DNA of 64,000 bases, taken from NCBI RefSeq assembly GCF_000282135.1, contig NZ_AKJW01000115.1, positions 1-64,000 on the forward strand, read 5' to 3'. A program made the translations under genes and the position numbers. This DNA is from Herbaspirillum sp. CF444. GTDB taxonomy: Bacteria; Pseudomonadota; Gammaproteobacteria; Burkholderiales; Burkholderiaceae_D. The notes under the pieces were generated by a model. That model was not told the DNA's origin and did no database searches. It saw only the letters and a list, made by a program, of their open reading frames with translations. Shown here in pieces: positions 58,292-64,000 of the stretch. Positions within the stretch are counted from its first letter, which is position 1. Each line of letters opens with the position of its first letter.

Positions 58292-58320
58292 TTGACGCAT
58301 CGCGCAAAACATCCTAATAT
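58292..58320 (+). promoter_or_regulatory. Near-consensus sigma-70 promoter for a leader transcript
   Basis: TTGACG at 58292-58297 and TAATAT at 58315-58320 are separated by exactly 17 bases. A transcript would start about 7 bases after the -10 box, at or next to base 58328, which is the A of an ATG. The message would therefore have almost no 5' untranslated region. Confidence 0.8.
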
Positions 58321-58327
58321 TGACCGC

Positions 58328-58393
58328 ATGAACGCTACCACTATTTCCTTGCGACGCCGCAGCCAACCTCAACGAGGTTTGCCGTGCGCGTGA
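58328..58393 (+). CDS. Arg-rich leader peptide, 21 residues
   Basis: ATG-started frame coding MNATTISLRRRSQPQRGLPC plus a final Ala, then TGA. It has three Arg codons in a row (CGA CGC CGC) and a fourth (CGA), with a Leu-Pro-Cys end. It has no ribosome site, but the promoter places the transcript start at its ATG (leaderless). A strong terminator follows 17 bases later and then an acetylornithine-type aminotransferase gene. The pattern fits arginine-linked attenuation, which is inference. Confidence 0.55.
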   Translation: MNATTISLRRRSQPQRGLPCA

Positions 58394-58410
58394 GTTGATA
58401 TTGGTCACGA

Positions 58411-58441
58411 AGCCACAGGCAATCCCTGTGGCTTTTTTTTA
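58411..58441 (+). terminator. Rho-independent terminator (attenuator) before the aminotransferase gene
   Basis: AGCCACAGG, a four- to five-base loop, CCTGTGGCT and an eight-base T-run. Nine perfect pairs; 17 bases after the leader-peptide stop and 72 bases before the aminotransferase ATG. It can also end a leader-only transcript. Confidence 0.9.
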
Positions 58442-58513
58442 TCGTTTTTTTCCAGTTCATTATTACAGTTCGGTTACCGCCGCCTTTCACATATCCTTAG
58501 CAGGAGTCATTCA

Positions 58514-59716
58514 ATGGAATTCAAAGAGTTCGCCATCAACAAGCTGATGTATGTCACCAACCGCCCTGAAATCGTCTTCACCGAAGGCAGCGGCATGTGG
58601 ATGACCGACCATACCGGCAAGCGATATCTGGATTACCTGCAAGGCTGGGCCGTCAATGCGCTGGGCCACGCGCCCAAATGCATCGAAGAAGCGCTGGTCG
58701 CACAAAGCAAGAAACTGATCAACCCGTCGCCGGCTTTCTACAATGCGCCGTCGATCGAGCTGGCCAACCTGCTGACGGAAAACTCCGTGTTCGACCGCGT
58801 GTTCTTCGCCAACAGCGGCGCCGAAGCCAACGAAGGCGCCATCAAGCTGGCCCGCAAATGGGGCAGGGTCAACAAGAACAGCGCCGGCGAAGACCGCTTT
58901 GAAATCATCACCTTCAACCACAGCTTCCACGGCCGCACCATCGCCACCATGTCGGCCAGCGGCAAGCCGGGCTGGGACACCATGTTCGCGCCGCAAGTGC
59001 CGGGCTTCCCGAAGGCCGACCTGAACGACCTGGCCAGCGTCGAACGCCTGATCAGCAAGAAGACCGTCGCCGTCATGCTGGAACCGGTGCAAGGCGAAGG
59101 CGGCGTGATCCCTGCCACGCGCGAATTCATGCAAGGCCTGCGCCGCCTGACCAAGAACGCCAACCTGCTGCTCATCGTCGATGAAGTGCAGACCGGCGTC
59201 GGCCGCACCGGCGAACTGTTCGCCTATCAATTGTCGGACATCGAACCGGACATCATGACGCTGGGCAAAGGCATCGGCGGCGGCGTGCCGCTGGCGGCCC
59301 TGCTGGCGCGCGAAGAAATCGCCTGCTTCGAAGCCGGCGAACAAGGCGGCACCTACAACGGCAACCCGCTGATGACCGCCGTCGGCGCCGCCGTGATCAA
59401 GGAATTGCTCAAGCCCGACTTCCTGCCGACCGTCAAGGCGACAGGCGCGTATCTGAGCACCGAGCTGATCAAGCTGTCCGACAAGCACGGCTTCGAAGGC
59501 GAGCGCGGCGAAGGTTTGCTGCGCGCGCTGAAACTGGGCAAGGACATCGGCCCGCAAATCGTCGAAGCGGCACGCGACCTGCAACCGCTCGGCCTGCTGC
59601 TGAACTCACCGCGTCCGAATCTGTTGCGCTTCATGCCGTCGCTGAACGTGACCAAGGACGAAATCGACCAGATGCTGACCATGCTGGAAGGGGTACTGGT
59701 GCAACTGGGTCATTGA
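58514..59716 (+). CDS. Acetylornithine-type class III aminotransferase
   Basis: A 400-residue PLP enzyme of the acetylornithine/succinylornithine transaminase family (arginine synthesis or related step). The PLP lysine is in TLGKGIGGG, with the conserved [18 protein letters not shown] and VQGEGG blocks. The ribosome site CAGGAG precedes the ATG. Identity as ArgD itself is likely but not proved, because related ornithine or succinyldiaminopimelate enzymes share these motifs. A leader peptide and attenuator-like terminator precede it. Confidence 0.9.
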   Translation: MEFKEFAINKLMYVTNRPEIVFTEGSGMWMTDHTGKRYLDYLQGWAVNALGHAPKCIEEALVAQSKKLINPSPAFYNAPSIELANLLTENSVFDRVFFANSGAEANEGAIKLARKWGRVNKNSAGEDRFEIITFNHSFHGRTIATMSASGKPGWDTMFAPQVPGFPKADLNDLASVERLISKKTVAVMLEPVQGEGGVIPATREFMQGLRRLTKNANLLLIVDEVQTGVGRTGELFAYQLSDIEPDIMTLGKGIGGGVPLAALLAREEIACFEAGEQGGTYNGNPLMTAVGAAVIKELLKPDFLPTVKATGAYLSTELIKLSDKHGFEGERGEGLLRALKLGKDIGPQIVEAARDLQPLGLLLNSPRPNLLRFMPSLNVTKDEIDQMLTMLEGVLVQLGH

Positions 59717-59733
59717 TCCGGAGCCGGTAAGCA

Positions 59734-60264
59734 ATGCTCAGCATCTGCTCGTCGAATCCACTGCGCGCGCTCGTCGCCTGCTGCATCGCCGTCTTGCTGA
59801 CGGCCTGCGGCAGCGCGCCGATGCGTACGCCGGAAACGTCAACGACGACACCCGCGCCGACCGACGTCCGCTCGGAAGCCGCGACCGAACACGGCAGCGA
59901 AGTGGCGATCTACGCGTTGGACATGATCGGCACCGGCTACCGTTTCGGCGGCAAGAATCCGGACGCCGGCTTCGATTGCAGCGGCATGGTGTCGTATATC
60001 TTCAATCGCGCCGCCGGTCTCAAACTGACTGGCAGCGCCGCCGACATGGCGCGCCAGGGGCGCAAGATCGACAAAGCCAACCTGCGGCCCGGCGATCTGG
60101 TGTTCTTCAACACGCTCAACCGACCGTTCTCGCACGTCGGCATCTACATCGGCGACGGACGTTTCGTCCATGCGCCTTCGGGCAACGGCAAGGTGCATAT
60201 CTCGCGGATGGACAATCCCTACTTCGCGCCGCGCTTCGAGATGGCCCGCGCGTACTTCAACTGA
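59734..60264 (+). CDS. NlpC/P60-family lipoprotein (peptidoglycan endopeptidase)
   Basis: A 176-residue protein. A signal peptide ends in the lipobox LTAC (LLTACGSAP). The NlpC/P60 domain carries the catalytic Cys in GFDCSGMVSYIF and the His in SHVGIYIGDGRFVHAPSG (key HVGIYIGDG). It is likely a murein endopeptidase of the Spr/MepS kind. It follows the aminotransferase gene by 17 bases and a GGAG site. Confidence 0.93.
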   Translation: MLSICSSNPLRALVACCIAVLLTACGSAPMRTPETSTTTPAPTDVRSEAATEHGSEVAIYALDMIGTGYRFGGKNPDAGFDCSGMVSYIFNRAAGLKLTGSAADMARQGRKIDKANLRPGDLVFFNTLNRPFSHVGIYIGDGRFVHAPSGNGKVHISRMDNPYFAPRFEMARAYFN

Positions 60265-60307
60265 ACTGCGTCAACTAAGCTACGTCAACCGAACATTCAA
60301 AGGCGGG

Positions 60308-60631
60308 ATGTACATGGACCACCACAAAGGCAGTTGTCATTGCGGCCAGGTCCGCTTCGAAGCCGAGGTCGACATCGAACGCATCACCATCTGCAACTGT
60401 TCCATCTGTACAAAAAAGGGATTTCTGCACCATCGCGTGCAGCCTGAGAATTTCCGCCTGATTGCCGGTGCGGACATATTGGCGACCTATCAGTTCGGCA
60501 CCATGGCCGCCAAACACCATTTTTGCCCGACCTGCGGCGTGCACGTCTTCACGCGGCCGCGCGCGGCGCCTGAGCTATACACCATCAATAAGAGTAAGTT
60601 GTATAGTAGGGACGTCCAAACTAATATATAG
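60308..60631 (+). pseudogene. GFA-family gene truncated by a mobile element
   Basis: The first ~94 residues match the glutathione-dependent formaldehyde-activating (GFA) fold: GSCHCGQVRFEAEV, CNCSICTKKGF, and CPTCGVHVFTRPRAAPELYTIN with zinc-site Cys residues. After TIN the family should continue with VRCLDG and a ~20-residue tail, but here it reads KSKLYSRDVQTNI and stops. The change coincides with a drop in GC content. The start at 60308 or 60314 is behind AAAGGCGGG. It is probably non-functional. Confidence 0.8.
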
Positions 60632-60655
60632 CACCAATGGACATGATTTACTCTT
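60590..60655. repeat. Inverted repeat at the island edge
   Basis: AAGAGTAA at 60590-60597 and its complement TTACTCTT at 60648-60655 enclose a 50-base AT-rich stretch with a further GTCCA...TGGAC pair. The repeat begins at the point where the GFA homology ends and lies before the first recombinase gene, the place where attachment or arm sites are expected. Confidence 0.5.
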
Positions 60656-60668
60656 TCAAAAACAAAGA

Positions 60669-61958
60669 ATGGCGACACTAGAGCATATTCACTTCGTCCC
60701 GCATTTCCTAGAACACACGCCAGAGGCAGTCACATATCTGCCTAGCACCAATCGTCCCTCTATAAAAGATTTGCCTCAAATCTTTTGGGCAGATTGCATC
60801 CCCTGGAAAGAAGCAAACCTTTGGGCAATGGAGCGCGCGACGACTGGTGACGCGTCCCTGAAAACCGTTGCCAGTAACATGAATGGTCTCCTGCACTACG
60901 CCACTTTTCTTGAATCTCGAAATCTGCAATGGTTCGAATTCCCTACTCGCAAAGCTGATCGCTGTTTAGTGCTATACAGAGGCACATTGATCAAGATGCG
61001 CGACAATGGCCAGATCAGTCCGTCCACAGCCTCTGAATACATGCGCAATTGCGTCATGTTCTATCGATGGATCAGACATAAAGAATTACTGTCGTCTCGC
61101 CTTCCTTTATGGAAGGAAAAAACCTATTTCATCAAATACTTTGATCAGATTGGTTTTGAGCGCACGGTGAGCGGAACCACAACCGATCTCAGCATCCCGA
61201 ATCGCAAACGTCTTGGTCAAACACTGGAAGATGGGTTACTGCCGGTATCGCAAACTGATCGTGATGCCATTCTGAATCTGGCTGCGCAGTATGCGTCTCC
61301 CGAACTCTATCTCATGCTAGTGATTGGATTTTTTTCAGGAATGCGCCTGGGAAGCATCTGTAGCCTCACGATTCAAACGCTCGAAAATGCCACTCCTGAC
61401 CCTTCGGCCAAAGGATTGCTTCGCCTTGCAATCGGACCTGGAGCATCTCCGCCTGTACATACGAAGTTTGGAGTAACAGGACAGGTTTGGATTCCAGAAA
61501 CTGTGCGGGATGAACTGCTAGAGTATGCACGCAGTACTCGAAGGATGGAGCGAGAAGCGAAAGCAGCTCCTGAGAATCGAGACTTGCTGTTTTTAACTCG
61601 CTTTGGAAATACCTACGGCAGGCGTGGTAGCGATCAATCCTCGGCAGTAAATGTAGAGATGTCCAAATTCCGAAAGCGTGGCCTCAAAGAGGGATTGCAG
61701 GTACTTCGAAAATTCCGCTTTCATCAATCTCGTTGCACCTTCGGAACTGAGTTAGCTCGCCTGGCGCTTTCCAATTGTTCAGACGTCTCTATTGTGATCG
61801 CAATAGTTAGCGATGCGTTACTTCATAGTCCAAATTCCGAGGCGACAACATTCAAGTACATTAAATTTATACAAGCAGAACCGATCAAACGGGCTCTCGC
61901 AAACAGCTTCATGACGGCATTCAGTGGAATCGACTTTGAGACGCAACGTCATGAGTAA
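60669..61958 (+). CDS. Tyrosine recombinase (site-specific integrase), first of a trio
   Basis: A 429-residue protein. The catalytic C-terminal domain has Arg226 (FFSGMRLGSI), the HxxR pair His352/Arg355 (FHQSRCTFGTEL), His386 and the candidate nucleophile Tyr397 (TTFKYIKF), so the active site looks complete. The N-terminal ~190 residues form an arm/core-binding domain. Its stop overlaps the next start by eight bases. The ATG at 60669 has no strong ribosome site. Codon use is AT-richer than the host genes. Confidence 0.87.
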   Translation: MATLEHIHFVPHFLEHTPEAVTYLPSTNRPSIKDLPQIFWADCIPWKEANLWAMERATTGDASLKTVASNMNGLLHYATFLESRNLQWFEFPTRKADRCLVLYRGTLIKMRDNGQISPSTASEYMRNCVMFYRWIRHKELLSSRLPLWKEKTYFIKYFDQIGFERTVSGTTTDLSIPNRKRLGQTLEDGLLPVSQTDRDAILNLAAQYASPELYLMLVIGFFSGMRLGSICSLTIQTLENATPDPSAKGLLRLAIGPGASPPVHTKFGVTGQVWIPETVRDELLEYARSTRRMEREAKAAPENRDLLFLTRFGNTYGRRGSDQSSAVNVEMSKFRKRGLKEGLQVLRKFRFHQSRCTFGTELARLALSNCSDVSIVIAIVSDALLHSPNSEATTFKYIKFIQAEPIKRALANSFMTAFSGIDFETQRHE

Positions 61959-63663
61959 TCTCACATTTCCAATGCTTGAATACGGTTTAAATCAGGCTCC
62001 CTGGGATCTTTGTCCACTCTTATACCGTGGCGGTGCCGGTGAAAAGGTAAAAAAGGCACTACAGAAAATAAAACAAGGTCATCTCGGTGATGTCATACCG
62101 GAGCGTGTTGAACTTGTGTCGCAACTACATGAAATCTTGGTCGGAGATCTTATAGGTGGTGGTAGTCGCTTCTCTGCGAATAACAAAATCGTCGCGCTAC
62201 GATCTTTTTTTACTTGGTGCGATGAAAGACAGGAACACTTAAGTCTTGAGACCGTGACCAATGTATTCATTCATTGGGCCGATCACTTATTACATCGCCA
62301 CCGTGTTGAGAGCTACCTCACTCAAGCGTCTTTATACGACCTTGTTAGACTGACAGCTACGATGTTTGATCGTGTCTTAGGGCGTGAATCAAGTTTGATT
62401 AAAAGTACCCGCATTCGTAAGCCTATCGGCAAAGGAAGAAGTCAAACAACCAAGTCGGACAATCAGAATCTGAAAAACACCTTCGACTTCGGCCACGTTT
62501 TAGCTGATATCTGCAATGGACTGACGTGGGAGGCAACTACAGGAGCACTGCCGGTTTGCATAACACTACGTACCGGCCAAGTATTGAAACAATGGTCAGG
62601 TCTGACGAATCTGGATAAACCGACGACTCGAATCAAAAAGCCACCGAGCATTGGGGAGAATAAGAAGTCTGAGGCTAGACGCGCTGCCTGGAACCAAGAC
62701 CTAAGATTGAGCACTCGTTCTCCACTCCTCAATTTACGTATTGAGAGCGAATTGCTGATGTTTATCGCGCAGACTGGCATGAATTTACAACAGGCTCATA
62801 CGCTTCGGGTAGAGCAATTTCACTACACCAGCCACTTAGATGGTTATCAGGTGCGTTCGTACAAGAATCGCCGCAATGGAGAGGTGCTGTTTGAAATCTA
62901 CGCAAACTATCGAGATTGGTTCGAGCGTTATTTAGCTTGGCGCGCCCAATGGTTTCCAGACGAATCTGATGGGCTGCTATTCCCGCTAGTACGCACCGGT
63001 GGGCGAATCAAGGAAGCAGCCCCACAGTTCGTCAACCTTGTGCGCGTTTGTAAAACTATTGGAGTGCAGATCATACGCCCAGGGAAACTGCGAAAAACAC
63101 GCATCAACTGGTTGCTTCGTGAATCTCAAAATCCAGAGCAGGTTGCGGAATTAGCACAGCACACGATGGAGACATTAATTCGTGTCTATGTCGACCCGCA
63201 TCCACAAATTGCTATGGTGGAGATTACCCGATTCCATCAACAAACAGACCCATCTATTTCTTCTCCGGCTCCGGGACGATGTGTAGCGGCCATTCCTGAA
63301 GTCATTCACGAAATTCCCCAAAGCGCGCCACGTCCAGATTGCATAAACGCAGCCGGCTGCCTATTTTGTACTCAGCACCGAGATATCGAGAGCGAAGATC
63401 ATGTGTGGTCACTCACTAGCTTGAGCCACCTTAAGTCACTTGAATTGGCACTATATCGCCCTCCAATTGCTGATAGTCAAGCTGCGAGCCGCCATCCAGC
63501 TTTGATTACCATTGAGCGACTCACTGCCAAGCTGAAGTTCTTTGAAGAAAGTAGCCACGGCCGTAAGCGTTGGGTAGATGAGGCCCGAGCACGCATAGCA
63601 GAGGGGGAGTATCACCCTGCGTGGGATGGGTTCATTCGGCTGGCAGAACTCAATAATATTTAG
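61951..63663 (+). CDS. Divergent recombinase-like protein with Cys/His cluster, second of a trio
   Basis: A 570-residue protein. The C-terminal half looks like a tyrosine recombinase: a FIAQTGMNLQQAHTLR helix where the first catalytic Arg should be (here Asn278, or only Arg286 further on), KLRKTRINWLLR with Arg381/Arg384, and AQHTMETLIRVYVDP with His404/Tyr413. After it is a ~150-residue tail with Cys464, Cys470, Cys473 and His476, a likely metal site. It may be a partner rather than an independent recombinase. The start overlaps the preceding gene by eight bases. Confidence 0.75.
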   Translation: MSNLTFPMLEYGLNQAPWDLCPLLYRGGAGEKVKKALQKIKQGHLGDVIPERVELVSQLHEILVGDLIGGGSRFSANNKIVALRSFFTWCDERQEHLSLETVTNVFIHWADHLLHRHRVESYLTQASLYDLVRLTATMFDRVLGRESSLIKSTRIRKPIGKGRSQTTKSDNQNLKNTFDFGHVLADICNGLTWEATTGALPVCITLRTGQVLKQWSGLTNLDKPTTRIKKPPSIGENKKSEARRAAWNQDLRLSTRSPLLNLRIESELLMFIAQTGMNLQQAHTLRVEQFHYTSHLDGYQVRSYKNRRNGEVLFEIYANYRDWFERYLAWRAQWFPDESDGLLFPLVRTGGRIKEAAPQFVNLVRVCKTIGVQIIRPGKLRKTRINWLLRESQNPEQVAELAQHTMETLIRVYVDPHPQIAMVEITRFHQQTDPSISSPAPGRCVAAIPEVIHEIPQSAPRPDCINAAGCLFCTQHRDIESEDHVWSLTSLSHLKSLELALYRPPIADSQAASRHPALITIERLTAKLKFFEESSHGRKRWVDEARARIAEGEYHPAWDGFIRLAELNNI

Positions 63664-63666
63664 AAA

Positions 63667-64000
63667 ATGAAAACCGATATTTCCGAACTAGGCCTTGCCA
63701 TCCAGTCGCCTCTTGCTATTCCTAGCGCCCCCAATTACCGCCCCCCTTGCTGGCCACCGACACTAGATTGGCCCGTAGTCATTGATGCTAATGGCGATGT
63801 AGTAAGTCGTTGGGGAGATTCTACTTGGCAGCTATATCCGTGGGCCGGAAAATCCGTCACTCTCAATTTCGGCGACGGCCCAACAAAAAAAATGGCAACC
63901 CCGATCAATCCTGAAAACGCGAATTTATTGCGGATCATTACGGGTTGGTGGTTGTATGGGCCCAATGGGGCGCGAGGATATAGGAGTCTGAAATCACGAT
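63667..64000 (+). CDS. Third gene of the trio (partial, runs off the window)
   Basis: An open frame of 111 codons with no stop before base 64000. It begins MKTDISELGLAIQSPLAIPS, three bases after the stop of the second gene, consistent with coupled translation. Later segments are LYPWAGKSVTLNFGDGP, NLLRIITGWWLYGPNGARGY. These resemble the N-terminal region of large integrase-like proteins, but the catalytic part is not visible. No domain can be named with confidence. Confidence 0.6.
   Translation, partial: MKTDISELGLAIQSPLAIPSAPNYRPPCWPPTLDWPVVIDANGDVVSRWGDSTWQLYPWAGKSVTLNFGDGPTKKMATPINPENANLLRIITGWWLYGPNGARGYRSLKSR

Larger units (their letters stand above)
60590..64000 (+). mobile_element. 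Left end of an integrase-trio mobile island (partial)
   Basis: The island begins where the GFA reading frame is lost and continues past the window. It is visibly AT-richer than the rest, and it carries three tightly packed plus-strand genes, two of which are tyrosine-recombinase-like. Eight-base inverted repeats AAGAGTAA (60590-60597) and TTACTCTT (60648-60655) lie at the edge. The arrangement resembles trio recombinase elements (RIT, Tn554-type, Gamma-Mobile-Trio). Cargo and the right end are not visible, so the family is not fixed. Confidence 0.75.

Noticed and set aside
57177..58307. Longer form of the epimerase-like protein
   Set aside because: The extension runs antisense through the ferredoxin-type reductase gene and has no recognisable domain.

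Overview
The window looks like the chromosome of a high-GC betaproteobacterium of the order Burkholderiales, most likely an Oxalobacteraceae member close to Herbaspirillum. The basis is the gene order leuC-leuD-leuB-asd-fimV-truA-trpF-trpB-trpA-accD-folC-dedD, the protein sequences and the GC-rich codon use. The genus is an inference, because no search was possible.

Layout. Bases 1-19,800 are almost entirely minus strand and carry biosynthesis genes: leucine (leuCDB with a small entericidin-type lipoprotein gene between leuC and leuD), aspartate semialdehyde dehydrogenase, the FimV/HubP polar protein, TruA, tryptophan (trpF, trpB, trpA), AccD, FolC and a SPOR-domain protein, plus an M48 protease, chorismate synthase, an MFS-acyltransferase fusion and a CBS-domain protein. 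Bases 19,900-31,800 hold membrane and redox functions: an Mpo1-like protein, a YihY/BrkB membrane protein, a WrbA-like flavoprotein, a GlcD-type oxidase, a chemoreceptor, an MHYT-GGDEF-EAL protein, outer-membrane phospholipase A and glutathione reductase. Bases 31,800-36,240 encode a ferric-iron ABC transporter split over three transcription units, with a candidate Fur box before the binding-protein gene. Bases 36,389-44,020 hold a nitrogen cluster in which a PAS histidine kinase and a NarL-type regulator lie upstream of an NrtABC-like transporter, cyanase and a TAXI-type solute receptor. Bases 44,200-56,120 carry an SDR enzyme with its GntR regulator, a CPA1 antiporter, an AcpA-like phosphoesterase, a di-heme peroxidase and a sulfonate/nitrate-type ABC cluster. 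Bases 56,286-60,264 carry an epimerase-like protein, a ferredoxin-type reductase, an acetylornithine-type aminotransferase preceded by an apparent leader peptide and terminator, and an NlpC/P60 lipoprotein.

At about 60,590 the chromosome is interrupted. A GFA-family gene loses its C-terminus and is followed by AT-richer DNA with three tightly packed plus-strand genes. The first is an intact-looking tyrosine recombinase, the second a divergent recombinase-like protein with a Cys/His cluster, and the third runs off the window. This is the left end of a mobile island whose cargo is not visible.

Other structure: several long imperfect palindromes sit in the gaps between same-strand genes (trpA/accD, MFS-acyltransferase/aroC, the two halves of the sulfonate-type cluster, MHYT/MCP), and paired REP-like palindromes occur at four places. 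The clearest regulatory signal is a near-consensus promoter whose predicted start coincides with the ATG of a 21-codon arginine-rich leader ORF, followed by a strong terminator before the aminotransferase gene. A LexA-type box precedes a 76-codon gene of unknown function.
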